The translations under genes were made by a program, and so were the position numbers. DNA of 48,952 nucleotides from a virus, in the IMG/VR virus record IMGVR_UViG_3300031973_000739, positions 1-48,952 of that record; one strand, 5' to 3'. The notes beneath the pieces are model-generated. The model searched no databases. It was not told the origin of the DNA and was given only the letters and a program-made list of their open reading frames with translations. How positions within the stretch are numbered: the stretch's first letter is position 1; every line of letters begins with the position of its first letter. This document shows positions 7,976 through 15,767 of the stretch, one piece after another.

Positions 7976-9006
7976 TATTAGTAGCATTTGGAACAAGACC
8001 AGAATGGATTAAAATCAAACCTGTTTTAGAACAGTTCAGGCGTGGTCAAATTCCATACAAAATTATATCAACTGGTCAACACTGTGACATAATTGATAAA
8101 TCTGTAAAACATCACAATATAGAATATTTAAGTATACCTGAACAACATAATAGGCTGGATGATATTGTAAAGGCTGTAATAGATAATGGCGATACAATTT
8201 ACGAAGGTGTAAACCATGTCATGGTTCAAGGCGATACTACATCTGCATTTGCAGTTGCTTTAGGCGCATTTCATAGAAGAATTAAAGTGATACATCTTGA
8301 AGCAGGACTTAGATCTTGGGATATGTATAATCCATATCCAGAAGAATTCAACAGAGTTACAATTAGCAGTATGGCAGATATACATCTTTGTCCGACTGAG
8401 ACTAATGCTGAAGTTATAAGAAAAAATCACAGCGGCAAGGTGTTTGTGGTAGGTAATACAGTACTAGACAATCTTACTCACTTGAAGCCATCTCTTGGAG
8501 ATACTGTATTAATAACCATGCATAGGCGTGAAAATTTATCTATTATTGACAAATGGTTTGAAGCTATTGAAAAGGTAGCAGAAGATAATCCAAATTTAAA
8601 GTTTATATTTCCTATGCATCCAAACCCAGACATAAGAAAACATAAAAAAATGTTAAAACATGTTGAAGTTGTGAAGCCTTTATCGTATAATGACTGTATA
8701 GAGATATTATCTAAATGCGCAATAGTTATTACAGACAGCGGTGGATTGCAGGAAGAGTCATCATTCTTTAAAAAGAAATGTATTGTATGTAGAAAAACAA
8801 CAGAACGAACAGAAGGTGATGGATCGTTTGCTCGTATGTGTCATTCACCAGACAAGTTAAAAAAAATATTTAAAGACGCAAAGATAGAAATGGTAGATCA
8901 ACCGTGTCCATATGGTGACGGTAACGCAAGTGTAAAGATTCTAAAAATAATTAAAAAGGAAACGTATAAAGATGCAGCCATCTATAAAACAAGAAAATCT
9001 AGGTAA
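7972..9006 (+). CDS. wecB: UDP-N-acetylglucosamine 2-epimerase (non-hydrolysing)
   Basis: Interconverts UDP-GlcNAc and UDP-ManNAc, the entry to ManNAc-containing glycans. The 344-aa protein shows family motifs in order: GTRPEWIKIKP (7-17), QGDTTSA (86-92), HLEAGLRS (108-115), PYPEEFNR (121-128), HRREN (184-188), HPNP and TDSGGLQEE (254-262). The hydrolysing NeuC branch is the main alternative, but the overall pattern is nearer WecB/MnaA. It starts at an ATGA overlap and itself overlaps the next gene by 35 bases. Confidence 0.92.
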   Translation: MILVAFGTRPEWIKIKPVLEQFRRGQIPYKIISTGQHCDIIDKSVKHHNIEYLSIPEQHNRLDDIVKAVIDNGDTIYEGVNHVMVQGDTTSAFAVALGAFHRRIKVIHLEAGLRSWDMYNPYPEEFNRVTISSMADIHLCPTETNAEVIRKNHSGKVFVVGNTVLDNLTHLKPSLGDTVLITMHRRENLSIIDKWFEAIEKVAEDNPNLKFIFPMHPNPDIRKHKKMLKHVEVVKPLSYNDCIEILSKCAIVITDSGGLQEESSFFKKKCIVCRKTTERTEGDGSFARMCHSPDKLKKIFKDAKIEMVDQPCPYGDGNASVKILKIIKKETYKDAAIYKTRKSR

Positions 9007-9604
9007 TTACATAGTACCTGAAGAAGTAAAAGAAGGTGTTTGTTTAGAAATAGGAGCAAATGTAGGATCTTTTACAGATAAATACAAAGATTTCTTTGGC
9101 TTATTACACTATTACGAACCAATTACAGATTGCTTTAATGTTATAAAACAAAAACTTGAAGCATCGAACAATCCTCTAAGAAATGTAATAGGTTTTAACA
9201 AAGCATGTTATGATAAATCTGGAGAAGAACTAGAAATATTGTTGCATATAAATAATGACAGTGGCTCATCTGCTGTAAAAACAGATTTAACAAAAGACCA
9301 TGAAGAGTGGAAAGATGGTAACGTCATTCAAAAAGTTTCAACTATTTCATTAGAAGACGCAATAGAAGAAATTGGTGGAAGCGTAGACTATTGCAAATGC
9401 GACTGTGAAACAAGCGAGTATTATATATTCATGAGCAAGGATCTTAGTGCCATAAATTACATAGGCATGGAAGTACACTGGCAAATGGGAGAAGAACGAC
9501 AACATGAATTACTAAAACATATTTCTAAAACTCACAAGTTTGTTATGGGCCATGCAGGTTACACTTATGGTATTAATAGAGAAATACTGCTAAAGAGGAA
9601 ATAA
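8972..9604 (+). CDS. Second FkbM-family methyltransferase
   Basis: A 210-aa FkbM-type methyltransferase. The SAM loop LEIGANVGSF is at 25-34, the strand-2 end is YYEP (47-50), and the KCDCETSEYY segment with INYIGMEVH stands where other family members have the KIDVEGxE and IE-H blocks. It differs strongly from the first FkbM protein at 1620, so this is not a recent duplication. ATG 8972 overlaps the epimerase; no better in-frame start is present before the conserved region. Confidence 0.78.
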   Translation: MQPSIKQENLGNYIVPEEVKEGVCLEIGANVGSFTDKYKDFFGLLHYYEPITDCFNVIKQKLEASNNPLRNVIGFNKACYDKSGEELEILLHINNDSGSSAVKTDLTKDHEEWKDGNVIQKVSTISLEDAIEEIGGSVDYCKCDCETSEYYIFMSKDLSAINYIGMEVHWQMGEERQHELLKHISKTHKFVMGHAGYTYGINREILLKRK

Positions 9605-9605
9605 A

Positions 9606-10352
9606 ATGAAACTATCAACAGTTCCAAAAAAAGATATTAAGCATGATATAAAAGTGTTTGAAGAAAAGCTAAAGAACAAAGAAAACTTTACTTTTTCTAA
9701 ATACGCTGATGGTGAATGGTCTGTAATTACAAATCAATCTCTCAATAATAAAGAGTTTTGGTTTGATGCCAACAATGTCATGGATGGCTACAAAAGAACA
9801 AAACTTCTAGAGTCTTTCCAATATCATCATCCAAATTATTACGTTGGGGTTTCTTGCCCATGTTGCCAAGGTTTAGAAATTCATAAGAAAATGATACAGG
9901 AATGCAAACAAGATGAAGACCATATAACTTGGGCTAATCTTTGGGTAAATAATAACTATAATTATTTTACATCTAATATCTTACCGTTGTTCAAAGATCG
10001 TGATGTGGTTCTATATTCAAACAAAGAAGGGAAGTTTGAAAATCTACCTTTTAAGCCTATACAAATTTTTCCAGTTGAGAAGAATGCTTGGGCTTCTAAT
10101 TGGAATTTTATAGAAGAAAGTAAACACTTTGTAAAAAATAATGACATAGAAAATGCTTTGTTTTTATTTTGTTGTGGGCCGTTTGGAAATATTTTAGCAC
10201 ATGAGCTAACAAGTTGTTGTCCACAGAATACATATTTAGACATTGGATCTACCTTAAATCCATATTTACAATCTGAAGGTTTTGTAAGAGATTATTATGT
10301 TCAGGGTTCTTTCTTTTCTCAAATGGAGTGTATTTGGAATAATGAAGAATAA
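9606..10352 (+). CDS. GT-D fold (DUF1792-like) glycosyltransferase
   Basis: A 248-aa protein with FSKYADGEWSVI (30-41), which resembles the SFIRFGDGE signature of GT-D enzymes, where the acidic pair after DG binds metal. The later FLFCCGPFGNILAHEL and YLDIGSTLNPYL fit the GP-GK-L-EL and DIGS blocks of that fold. GT-D enzymes usually add glucose or GlcNAc to glycoproteins in bacteria. A protein target, for instance a virion protein, is therefore possible but unproven. An AAGAGG sequence precedes the ATG. Confidence 0.6.
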   Translation: MKLSTVPKKDIKHDIKVFEEKLKNKENFTFSKYADGEWSVITNQSLNNKEFWFDANNVMDGYKRTKLLESFQYHHPNYYVGVSCPCCQGLEIHKKMIQECKQDEDHITWANLWVNNNYNYFTSNILPLFKDRDVVLYSNKEGKFENLPFKPIQIFPVEKNAWASNWNFIEESKHFVKNNDIENALFLFCCGPFGNILAHELTSCCPQNTYLDIGSTLNPYLQSEGFVRDYYVQGSFFSQMECIWNNEE

Positions 10353-11256
10353 AAAGGTTACAAACTGTTATTACAACAGATCTTGTAGTGGGGTGGGAGA
10401 TTTTTTACGTGGTTGTTGTCATCTTTTTGATATTTTAAATAACAACCTATCAATCTCTTTTAGCGCTCACGATCTAGGAAACTATATTTCTACGAAGTGT
10501 AAAAAGAAAATAGTTGACGATGAAATATTTGACACAGAAAGTTACAACAAAGATAACTGTGATAAGTATAATTACTTTGATAATATGAAAACAAATTTAG
10601 AAAATGCACTAAACAACAACGAGGAAGATATGAAATTGTTCTCTAATTATTCTGATCACATTGTAGATTTAGAGGGTTACTTTTTATCACAAGACTGTAA
10701 ATCTTTCATGAAAGATAATATCATCTTTAGTGATGACATAGAGAGAGAGTTTTCTGAGCTGGGTATTGAAGATTATAATGTAATTCATTTTAGACTAGGT
10801 GATAGGGAGTGTTGTGAAAGTGTCACGAATGAAGAACTAGATAGATACAATATCAATACTGCCATGTTCGACATAGACTACGGCAATTTATTTAGAGAGG
10901 TTTATTCATATTACCTACGTAGTAATCCAATTATAGGAGAAGAAAAAACCTTGGTAGTGCTTTCAGACTCTAATAAATTCAAAGATTTTCTAGAGGTCTT
11001 TTTAGGAGATAAACCTTGGGATATTCGCGTTATACACAAAAAAAGTCTACATTCTTCAGACAATCCGGGTTTTGTTAAGAGTTTAAACGTTGACAGGGAA
11101 GAAAAAATTGATAAAATGAGGTATGTAGCGTTAGATATGAAGGTCATTTCTAAGGCAAGTGAGATAAAATCATACAGTGTTTATCCTTGGGGATCTGGTT
11201 TTGCCTTCTGGTTAGCTAGGATATTTGATATTCCAATCTCTAATAATAGTGTATAA
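10342..11256 (+). CDS. Fucosyltransferase-like GT-B protein (GT11/GT23-type)
   Basis: A 304-aa protein if started at ATG 10342 (MKNKKV), which overlaps the upstream stop; the longer frame from 10297 lacks a good ribosome site. NRSCSGVGDFLRG at the start, HFRLGD (149-154) in place of the HxRxGD of alpha-1,2/1,6 and O-fucosyltransferases, VVLSDSNKFKDFL, and a C-terminal DMKVISKASEI...YPWGSGFAFWLA all fit an inverting fucosyltransferase fold. The GDP-fucose synthase-like gene four genes upstream makes GDP-fucose the natural donor. Identity of the acceptor is unknown. Confidence 0.58.
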   Translation: MKNKKVTNCYYNRSCSGVGDFLRGCCHLFDILNNNLSISFSAHDLGNYISTKCKKKIVDDEIFDTESYNKDNCDKYNYFDNMKTNLENALNNNEEDMKLFSNYSDHIVDLEGYFLSQDCKSFMKDNIIFSDDIEREFSELGIEDYNVIHFRLGDRECCESVTNEELDRYNINTAMFDIDYGNLFREVYSYYLRSNPIIGEEKTLVVLSDSNKFKDFLEVFLGDKPWDIRVIHKKSLHSSDNPGFVKSLNVDREEKIDKMRYVALDMKVISKASEIKSYSVYPWGSGFAFWLARIFDIPISNNSV

Positions 11257-11257
11257 T
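11225..11257 (+). promoter_or_regulatory. Possible promoter ahead of the HNH gene
   Basis: TATAAT (11252-11257) preceded directly by GTG lies 18 bases before the HNH start. TTGATA (11225-11230) is too far upstream (21 bases) for a normal sigma70 -35 box. The -10 region and its surroundings resemble those at 20075-20083 before the virion genes, so it may be read by a phage-modified polymerase. Weak on its own. Confidence 0.35.
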
Positions 11258-11275
11258 ATCTATTGGAGGTTATTG

Positions 11276-11671
11276 ATGTTTAGTTTTATAGATAAAATGT
11301 ACGGTAGGTCTCCTAAATGGAGGTCTGTGCGTAATGAATATATAAAAAATAATCCCACATGCGCTGCTTGTGGACGAAAAGATGGGCTTCAAGTGCATCA
11401 TATCGTTCCTTATCACGTAGACCCTAGCAAAGAGTTAGACCCTACAAATCTTATCACACTATGCGGAAAATATTGTCATTTCGTATTTGGGCATTTCATG
11501 GATTGGAAAAGCTGGAATGAGAATGTAGTACGCGACTGTACCTTATATCATCTCGCAAAGAAAGATCGACCACACAGAGAAGTATTCGGTACTCCCCCAA
11601 AGGAGTGGTCCAATGCGGTATTTAATTTTATCTTTGATTATTTTACTTGGCCTTTCATCGACCGCGATTAG
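11276..11671 (+). CDS. HNH endonuclease
   Basis: A 131-aa HNH nuclease. CAAC (C29, C32), VHHIVPYHVDP (HH at 41-42), the DPTNLITLC block (N58, C63) and CH (67-68) form a complete zinc-braced HNH site. GGAGG (11264-11268) sets the start at ATG 11276 rather than the earlier frame opening. It could be a homing-type nuclease, a packaging-associated HNH protein or a DNA-degrading enzyme; nothing nearby decides. Its end overlaps the protease gene by 59 bases, which is long for this genome. Confidence 0.82.
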   Translation: MFSFIDKMYGRSPKWRSVRNEYIKNNPTCAACGRKDGLQVHHIVPYHVDPSKELDPTNLITLCGKYCHFVFGHFMDWKSWNENVVRDCTLYHLAKKDRPHREVFGTPPKEWSNAVFNFIFDYFTWPFIDRD

Positions 11672-12419
11672 CGGAACTAGAGATCCTAATACACCAGATT
11701 CCAAGCATTTAGCCTATGGCGAAAAACATGAATGCGTTGTTCCAGTAAAAGGCAAAATGAAAGTTAAAACGGTAGAAGGTGAAGAAATAGAAGTTACTGC
11801 TTCTGGTTCTGGAGTTATTATAAAAAAAAGATATGTGCTAACAGCAGCACATGTTGTCCAAGGAACAAAAGATCCATACATAATTTTAAACGGAAAAAAG
11901 ATACAAATTGAATGGGTTGTAATACCAAAAGCTTTTGATATAAATAAAACAGGACCAAACGATATAGCATTATGCAGACTACATGAAGATGCTATAGTAG
12001 ATTTTTATCCAGAACTATACGACAAAGACGATGAAATAGGCAAATTATGTAGTTTAGCTGGATGGGGTATGCATGGAACTTGGAAAACTGGCACTGTGTA
12101 CGATGACGACAAGCGTAGAGCTGGGTCTAACTATGTTGATCCTATTATGTTCAAAGGAATGATAACATGCTCTTTACAAGATGTGAGCAAAAGAACAAGT
12201 TTAGAGTTTTTGATTGGCAATGGCGACAGTGGTGGTGGATTGTTTATAGATAAAAAAATTGCTGGAATACATTCTTGCATTTACACAGGAGATGGTAAAC
12301 TAGATTCTAGTTATAAAGATTATTCAGCCCACACTAGAGTAAGCCTTCACAAATCTTGGATTGACTTGATTACAAACAATTATGAAGAAATTTTACAAAA
12401 AATTGCACCAGATAGTTGA
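11613..12419 (+). CDS. Exported trypsin-like serine protease (S1 family)
   Basis: A 268-aa protein with a signal peptide (MRYLILSLIILLGLSSTAIS) and a complete S1 catalytic triad: H80 in VLTAAHVV, D117 in PNDIALCRL, and S206 in GNGDSGGGL. There are also several cysteines (C41, C121, C147, C186) that could pair outside the cytoplasm. AAAGGAG (about 11599-11605) supports ATG 11613 despite the 59-base overlap with the HNH gene. It would cleave proteins in the periplasm or outside the host. Such a protease is uncommon in phage genomes; a role in lysis, superinfection exclusion or altering host surface proteins is speculation. A sigma70 promoter for the next gene begins within its last codons. Confidence 0.87.
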   Translation: MRYLILSLIILLGLSSTAISGTRDPNTPDSKHLAYGEKHECVVPVKGKMKVKTVEGEEIEVTASGSGVIIKKRYVLTAAHVVQGTKDPYIILNGKKIQIEWVVIPKAFDINKTGPNDIALCRLHEDAIVDFYPELYDKDDEIGKLCSLAGWGMHGTWKTGTVYDDDKRRAGSNYVDPIMFKGMITCSLQDVSKRTSLEFLIGNGDSGGGLFIDKKIAGIHSCIYTGDGKLDSSYKDYSAHTRVSLHKSWIDLITNNYEEILQKIAPDS

Positions 12420-12444
12420 CTTTTTACTGTAAACACAGTATAAT
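12416..12444 (+). promoter_or_regulatory. Sigma70-type promoter for thyX
   Basis: TTGACT (12416-12421), a 17-base spacer and TATAAT (12439-12444), 21 bases before the thyX ATG, with GAGGAAAGG between. This is near-consensus for host housekeeping RNA polymerase and suggests early or middle expression of the genes that follow. Confidence 0.82.
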
Positions 12445-12465
12445 TGGAATAGAGGAAAGGAACAT

Positions 12466-13110
12466 ATGAACACAGTAAAGCTTGTATCAATAACCCCCGA
12501 TGCAGAAAAAACTATAGCCTATTGCGCTAGAGTGTCTAACCCTAACAATCAAGATACAAATGAGTATGCCAAACTTTTAAGGTATTGCATACAGCATGGT
12601 CATTGGTCTATTTTTGAAATGGCTAATATGGTTCTTGAGATAAATACCACAAGAGGTATTGCAGCACAAATATTGAGACATCGTAGTTTTAGTTTTCAGG
12701 AATTTTCCCAAAGATACGCTGATACTTCGTTTCTTGGCAAGTCTATATCTACTCCAGATTTAAGATCACAAGACAATAAAAACCGTCAAAACAGCATAGA
12801 TGATCTTGACCAAGAAGTTAAACATAAGTATAATGTACAGATGAGAGAATTATTCTCAAAGTCTAAAGCATTATATGACGATATGATTAATAATGGAGTT
12901 GCAAAAGAGTGCGCAAGATTTGTATTGCCACTGGCTACTCCAACTAGAATGTATATGAATGGAACCATACGAAGTTGGATTCATTATATAAACTTAAGAG
13001 AGGGTCACGGGACTCAAAAAGAACACATGGATGTGGCAAATATGTGTAAGGATATTTTTATGAAACAATTACCCGTAGTATCGGAGGCATTAGGTTGGAA
13101 TGTTAGATGA
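12466..13110 (+). CDS. thyX: Flavin-dependent thymidylate synthase
   Basis: Makes dTMP from dUMP using FAD and methylenetetrahydrofolate. The 214-aa protein contains the diagnostic ThyX motif RHRSFSFQEFSQRY (71-84), HGHWSIFE (44-51) for substrate binding, and the C-terminal INLREGHGTQKE segment. Length is typical. It heads a nucleotide/DNA block under its own strong promoter and works with the dCMP deaminase and dUTPase in this window to feed dTTP synthesis. It overlaps the next reading frame by 11 bases. Confidence 0.96.
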   Translation: MNTVKLVSITPDAEKTIAYCARVSNPNNQDTNEYAKLLRYCIQHGHWSIFEMANMVLEINTTRGIAAQILRHRSFSFQEFSQRYADTSFLGKSISTPDLRSQDNKNRQNSIDDLDQEVKHKYNVQMRELFSKSKALYDDMINNGVAKECARFVLPLATPTRMYMNGTIRSWIHYINLREGHGTQKEHMDVANMCKDIFMKQLPVVSEALGWNVR

Positions 13111-13555
13111 AGCTACAATCGAAGTAACAGATAGGCATATCAATGAGGCTTATAATTCTCTTAATCATGTCAATGGTGCTACTGTAAATCCTTTAGAGAT
13201 TGCAGCAGCAGAAGTATTGAAAATTGATTTAGAGAGGGTAGAAGTAAAACATGATAGATTATTTGTCTGGATGTACGACGATTCAGACTATATACTATAC
13301 AAATATGATGAAGAGTCATATGTAAAGGTATATGATTTTTTAAATGAGTGGCAACTAGTACTACAAGGTGTGGAAGACGGTATTCCCACTAAATTTGAGG
13401 GTGATCTTATTTCTTTTAATGTAGAGGTGGATGATGATACAGGAACTCACTCCAATCATTGGCATGGAGCAAGCCTTTATTTTAGCGGGTTTGCCGACGA
13501 ACTTGATTCTCACAAAAAAAATCTAAAGTTTCGTTTGACAGATGACGAATATTAA
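13100..13555 (+). CDS. Conserved-looking phage protein of unknown function
   Basis: 151 aa, acidic, with no motif I recognise. Predicted mixed alpha/beta; DDSDYILYKYDEESYVKVYDFLNEWQ (two pieces: DDSDYILYKYDE and ESYVKVYDFLNEW) looks like a strand-helix unit and HSNHWHG near the end is His-rich. It begins inside the thyX stop region (11-base overlap), and the -35 box of the next promoter lies in its last codons, so it is co-transcribed with thyX. Confidence 0.6.
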   Translation: MLDEATIEVTDRHINEAYNSLNHVNGATVNPLEIAAAEVLKIDLERVEVKHDRLFVWMYDDSDYILYKYDEESYVKVYDFLNEWQLVLQGVEDGIPTKFEGDLISFNVEVDDDTGTHSNHWHGASLYFSGFADELDSHKKNLKFRLTDDEY

Positions 13556-13562
13556 GTATAAT
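13535..13562 (+). promoter_or_regulatory. Sigma70-type promoter for the rIIB-like gene
   Basis: TTGACA (13535-13540), a 16-base spacer and TATAAT (13557-13562), about 36 bases before ATG 13598, with GGAG at the expected ribosome-binding distance. The -35 box is consensus and lies within the preceding gene. Confidence 0.85.
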
Positions 13563-13597
13563 GATGGTAGGAGATTTTTAACACACAGGAGATTGAA

Positions 13598-14464
13598 ATG
13601 AATTACATTATTGCAAATGACGGAAACGTAACAGCGACAGTAGCAGGTGAAGTTTACACCTTTGGCAAGTCGCATCCAAGATACGAAAGACTTATTACTC
13701 ATCTTAAGAATAATAATGTCGAACACTTTGAGGCATCCTATGATATCGTGTCGCATGTAAATGCGTATTGCGATGGATATGCCAGCGTTGAGAATGGCAA
13801 GATGAAATGGGATGGGATTGATATGCCAGAGATGTTTGGTGGTACAATCCTTGATATGATCCAGCAGGGTTATCCTTTTGAGCCTATGCTTAACTTCCTT
13901 GATAACATGTCGCAGAATCCATCTGACCATGCTATCACAGAACTGTTTGAGTTTATGGAAAATAAGAACATGCCTATCACACCTGATGGACATTTCTTAG
14001 CATATAAAGCAGTATCTTCTAACTATAAAGATTTGTACTCTAATACATTTGATAACAGTGTTGGAAGTACGTGTGAGGTTCCACGTAGCAAAGTAAATGG
14101 AAACAGAGAACATCATTGTGCTGCTGGACTACACGTTGGAGCATTTGATTATGCCAAGTCATATGGCGGGATCGACTTGGATGATGACGAAGGCGGTGGT
14201 GGCAACAAGCTTATGATTTGCAAGGTTAATCCACGCGATGTTGTAAGTGTGCCAAACGACTGCCGTTGTCAGAAGTTACGCTGCTGTAAGTACGAAGTAG
14301 TCAGTGAGTTTGAAGACTTACTAAAGAGTGTTGTCCACATGACAAAGGACGACATTGACTACTCTAATCTCAAGAAGCGTAATAAGGAATGGATTGTCGA
14401 GGTCACTGCTAAGTTGGAGCGTGTCAATAACGTTCTCAAGAAGCGTGAAGCTGTTCTTAGCTAG
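13598..14464 (+). CDS. rIIB-like protein
   Basis: 288 aa, matching the phage rIIB-like family found in T4-type and cyanophages. The central segment ITPDGHFLAYKAV (127-139) and the later AAGLHVGAFDYAKSYGG block (177-191 region), followed by CKVNPRDVVSVP, are its hallmarks. T4 rIIB is membrane-associated and linked to exclusion and lysis behaviour, but function in other phages is not settled. It has its own consensus promoter and a strong terminator directly downstream, so it is a single-gene transcription unit and probably strongly expressed. Its second half uses CGT/CGC for arginine more than the AGA-rich sugar genes do. Confidence 0.85.
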   Translation: MNYIIANDGNVTATVAGEVYTFGKSHPRYERLITHLKNNNVEHFEASYDIVSHVNAYCDGYASVENGKMKWDGIDMPEMFGGTILDMIQQGYPFEPMLNFLDNMSQNPSDHAITELFEFMENKNMPITPDGHFLAYKAVSSNYKDLYSNTFDNSVGSTCEVPRSKVNGNREHHCAAGLHVGAFDYAKSYGGIDLDDDEGGGGNKLMICKVNPRDVVSVPNDCRCQKLRCCKYEVVSEFEDLLKSVVHMTKDDIDYSNLKKRNKEWIVEVTAKLERVNNVLKKREAVLS

Positions 14465-14476
14465 TGACTGTGGGGA

Positions 14477-14526
14477 GGGGTGGGGCAAGTAGTGTGTGGC
14501 TTGCCTCATCCCGGTCTTTATTTTTA
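14477..14526 (+). terminator. Intrinsic terminator after the rIIB-like gene
   Basis: GGGGTGGGGCAAG (14477-14489) pairs over 13 positions with CTTGCCTCATCCC (14500-14512), with two G-U pairs and a 10-base loop, followed by the U-rich GGTCTTTATTTTT. It sits 12 bases after the rIIB stop and is unusually long and stable. Confidence 0.85.
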
Positions 14527-14543
14527 CACATGGAAGCGGGGCC

Positions 14544-14705
14544 ATGAATTTGTGGAGAGTCTGGTGCAAAGCACTGGGAGAAAAAGCTGGGACAACAGAT
14601 AGACAGAGTGATGGTATTGCTTTTATAAGAACATTACTTGTCATGCAAGCAGTTGTCACTAACTTATTTATTGTTGCGAATATTCTAAAAGGATGGTACA
14701 ATTGA
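14544..14705 (+). CDS. Small conserved phage membrane protein
   Basis: 53 aa from ATG 14544 (the frame opens earlier at 14496, but that region overlaps the terminator). MNLWRVWCKALGEKAGTTDR followed by a hydrophobic segment (IRTLLVMQAVVTNLFIVANI) resembles, from memory, a small protein widespread in marine T4-like phages. One predicted membrane span, N-terminus probably cytoplasmic. Role unknown. It overlaps the next gene by 13 bases. Confidence 0.68.
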   Translation: MNLWRVWCKALGEKAGTTDRQSDGIAFIRTLLVMQAVVTNLFIVANILKGWYN

Positions 14706-14983
14706 AAGAGATACACCCAGCAACTTGGATTATTTGGGGCTTGCTAATGATTAGTATAACAACCAACTGGGTACAATGGCTCCAAATAAAACAGTTAGAA
14801 AAAGAATTAGCGCCTGTTATAATTAGACCACATATTAGAGCTTACGAAGAACCAGATGAAAACACGTATGTAGACCAAATTAAACCTATTGATTTTTATT
14901 TAGTTTATAAGTATTGGTTTGACGAAGAGTGGAGACAGGCAGACGAAATAACTAGAAATGAATCATGGCATTACCAGCAATAA
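14693..14983 (+). CDS. Small membrane-anchored protein of unknown function
   Basis: 96 aa. One N-terminal membrane span (WIIWGLLMISITTNWVQWL) is followed by a short charged stalk and a soluble acidic domain ending in RNESWHYQQ. No motif recognised. It lies between two other very small hydrophobic proteins in overlapping frames (14544 and 14965), suggesting a set that acts together at the host membrane. Confidence 0.6.
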   Translation: MVQLKEIHPATWIIWGLLMISITTNWVQWLQIKQLEKELAPVIIRPHIRAYEEPDENTYVDQIKPIDFYLVYKYWFDEEWRQADEITRNESWHYQQ

Positions 14984-15123
14984 TTATATCTACACTGTGC
15001 TATCTATGGACAACTACTGCATGTATAATTGGAAAAGATTATCCACACGCTTTGATGTGGTTTGCATACGCTTTGGCAAACACAGGGTTACTATGGTATG
15101 AGTTCAATAAAATGGGACAATAG
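14965..15123 (+). CDS. 52-aa hydrophobic protein
   Basis: Reads MALPAIIISTLCYLWTTTAC, then a short polar turn with IIGKDYPH, then ALMWFAYALANTGLLWYEF and a short polar tail ending KMGQ. Two predicted membrane hairpin segments. A similar small protein is, to my recollection, common in cyanophage-like genomes. It overlaps the previous gene by 19 bases and the dCMP deaminase by 26. Confidence 0.6.
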   Translation: MALPAIIISTLCYLWTTTACIIGKDYPHALMWFAYALANTGLLWYEFNKMGQ

Positions 15124-15535
15124 ATTTTTAGATATGGCTAAGTTAGTTTCTACTTGGTCAAAAGATCCCTCTACAAAAGTTGGCGCAGTTATAGTTGATA
15201 CTAATAATAGAGTCGTGTCTGTAGGATATAATGGTTTTCCACAAAAAATTTCAGATAATGATAGGTTAGAAAACAGAGAAGAAAAGTATAATATTATTGT
15301 ACACGCAGAGGCTAATGCGTTAATGTTTGCTAATAGATCTGTCAATGGGTATACTTTATATACTTATCCATTTCAGCCTTGCTCTAGATGTGCTTCTTTA
15401 ATTATACAATCAGGCATAAAAAGAGTAGTAACAATAATTAATGAAGACAAAAAATGGGAAGAGAACTTCAAACTTGCAAAACGTTTACTATCAGAAGCAA
15501 ATATAAAATTGGATTACTATGGACACATCACCTGA
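15098..15535 (+). CDS. dCMP deaminase (zinc-dependent cytidine/deoxycytidylate deaminase)
   Basis: Converts dCMP to dUMP, the substrate of ThyX. The 145-aa protein has HAEANAL (H69, catalytic E71) and PCSRC (C95, C98) as zinc ligands, and KDPSTKVGAVIVD near the start as in T4-type dCMP deaminases. ATG 15098 (MSSIKWD) is preferred over an upstream TTG at 15062 because it begins exactly at the family N-terminus. It overlaps genes on both sides. Confidence 0.93.
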   Translation: MSSIKWDNRFLDMAKLVSTWSKDPSTKVGAVIVDTNNRVVSVGYNGFPQKISDNDRLENREEKYNIIVHAEANALMFANRSVNGYTLYTYPFQPCSRCASLIIQSGIKRVVTIINEDKKWEENFKLAKRLLSEANIKLDYYGHIT

Positions 15536-15722
15536 TAAATACAATGATATAGAAGCATTAGTTTATGAATGCATAGCTTCTCATAACGAGATGATACTAG
15601 TAGAGCTGATTAATAACTTAGAAAAAGAATATATAGAATTAGCTAAACTCTCAACGTTTGGTGAATATGAAAGTGATTGGTCACACGAAGATGTTTTAAA
15701 TTATGTTACATTTAATACATAG
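15519..15722 (+). CDS. Small acidic protein of unknown function
   Basis: 67 aa, acidic, mostly helical by appearance (LVYECIASHNEMILVELINN, then LEKEYIELAKL). No recognisable motif. It starts inside the dCMP deaminase stop region (17-base overlap), so it is translationally coupled to it. About 45 bases follow before the next start and hold only a GGAGG ribosome site and an AT-rich stretch. Confidence 0.5.
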   Translation: MDTSPDKYNDIEALVYECIASHNEMILVELINNLEKEYIELAKLSTFGEYESDWSHEDVLNYVTFNT

Positions 15723-15767
15723 TTTTTTTATTGGAATATTGCTATAACTATATTGGAGGAAAAAATA

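Noticed and set aside
15721-15767. Promoter in the gap before 15768
   Set aside because: TATAAC and TATATT can be found but no correctly spaced -35 box; the gap is too AT-rich to call.
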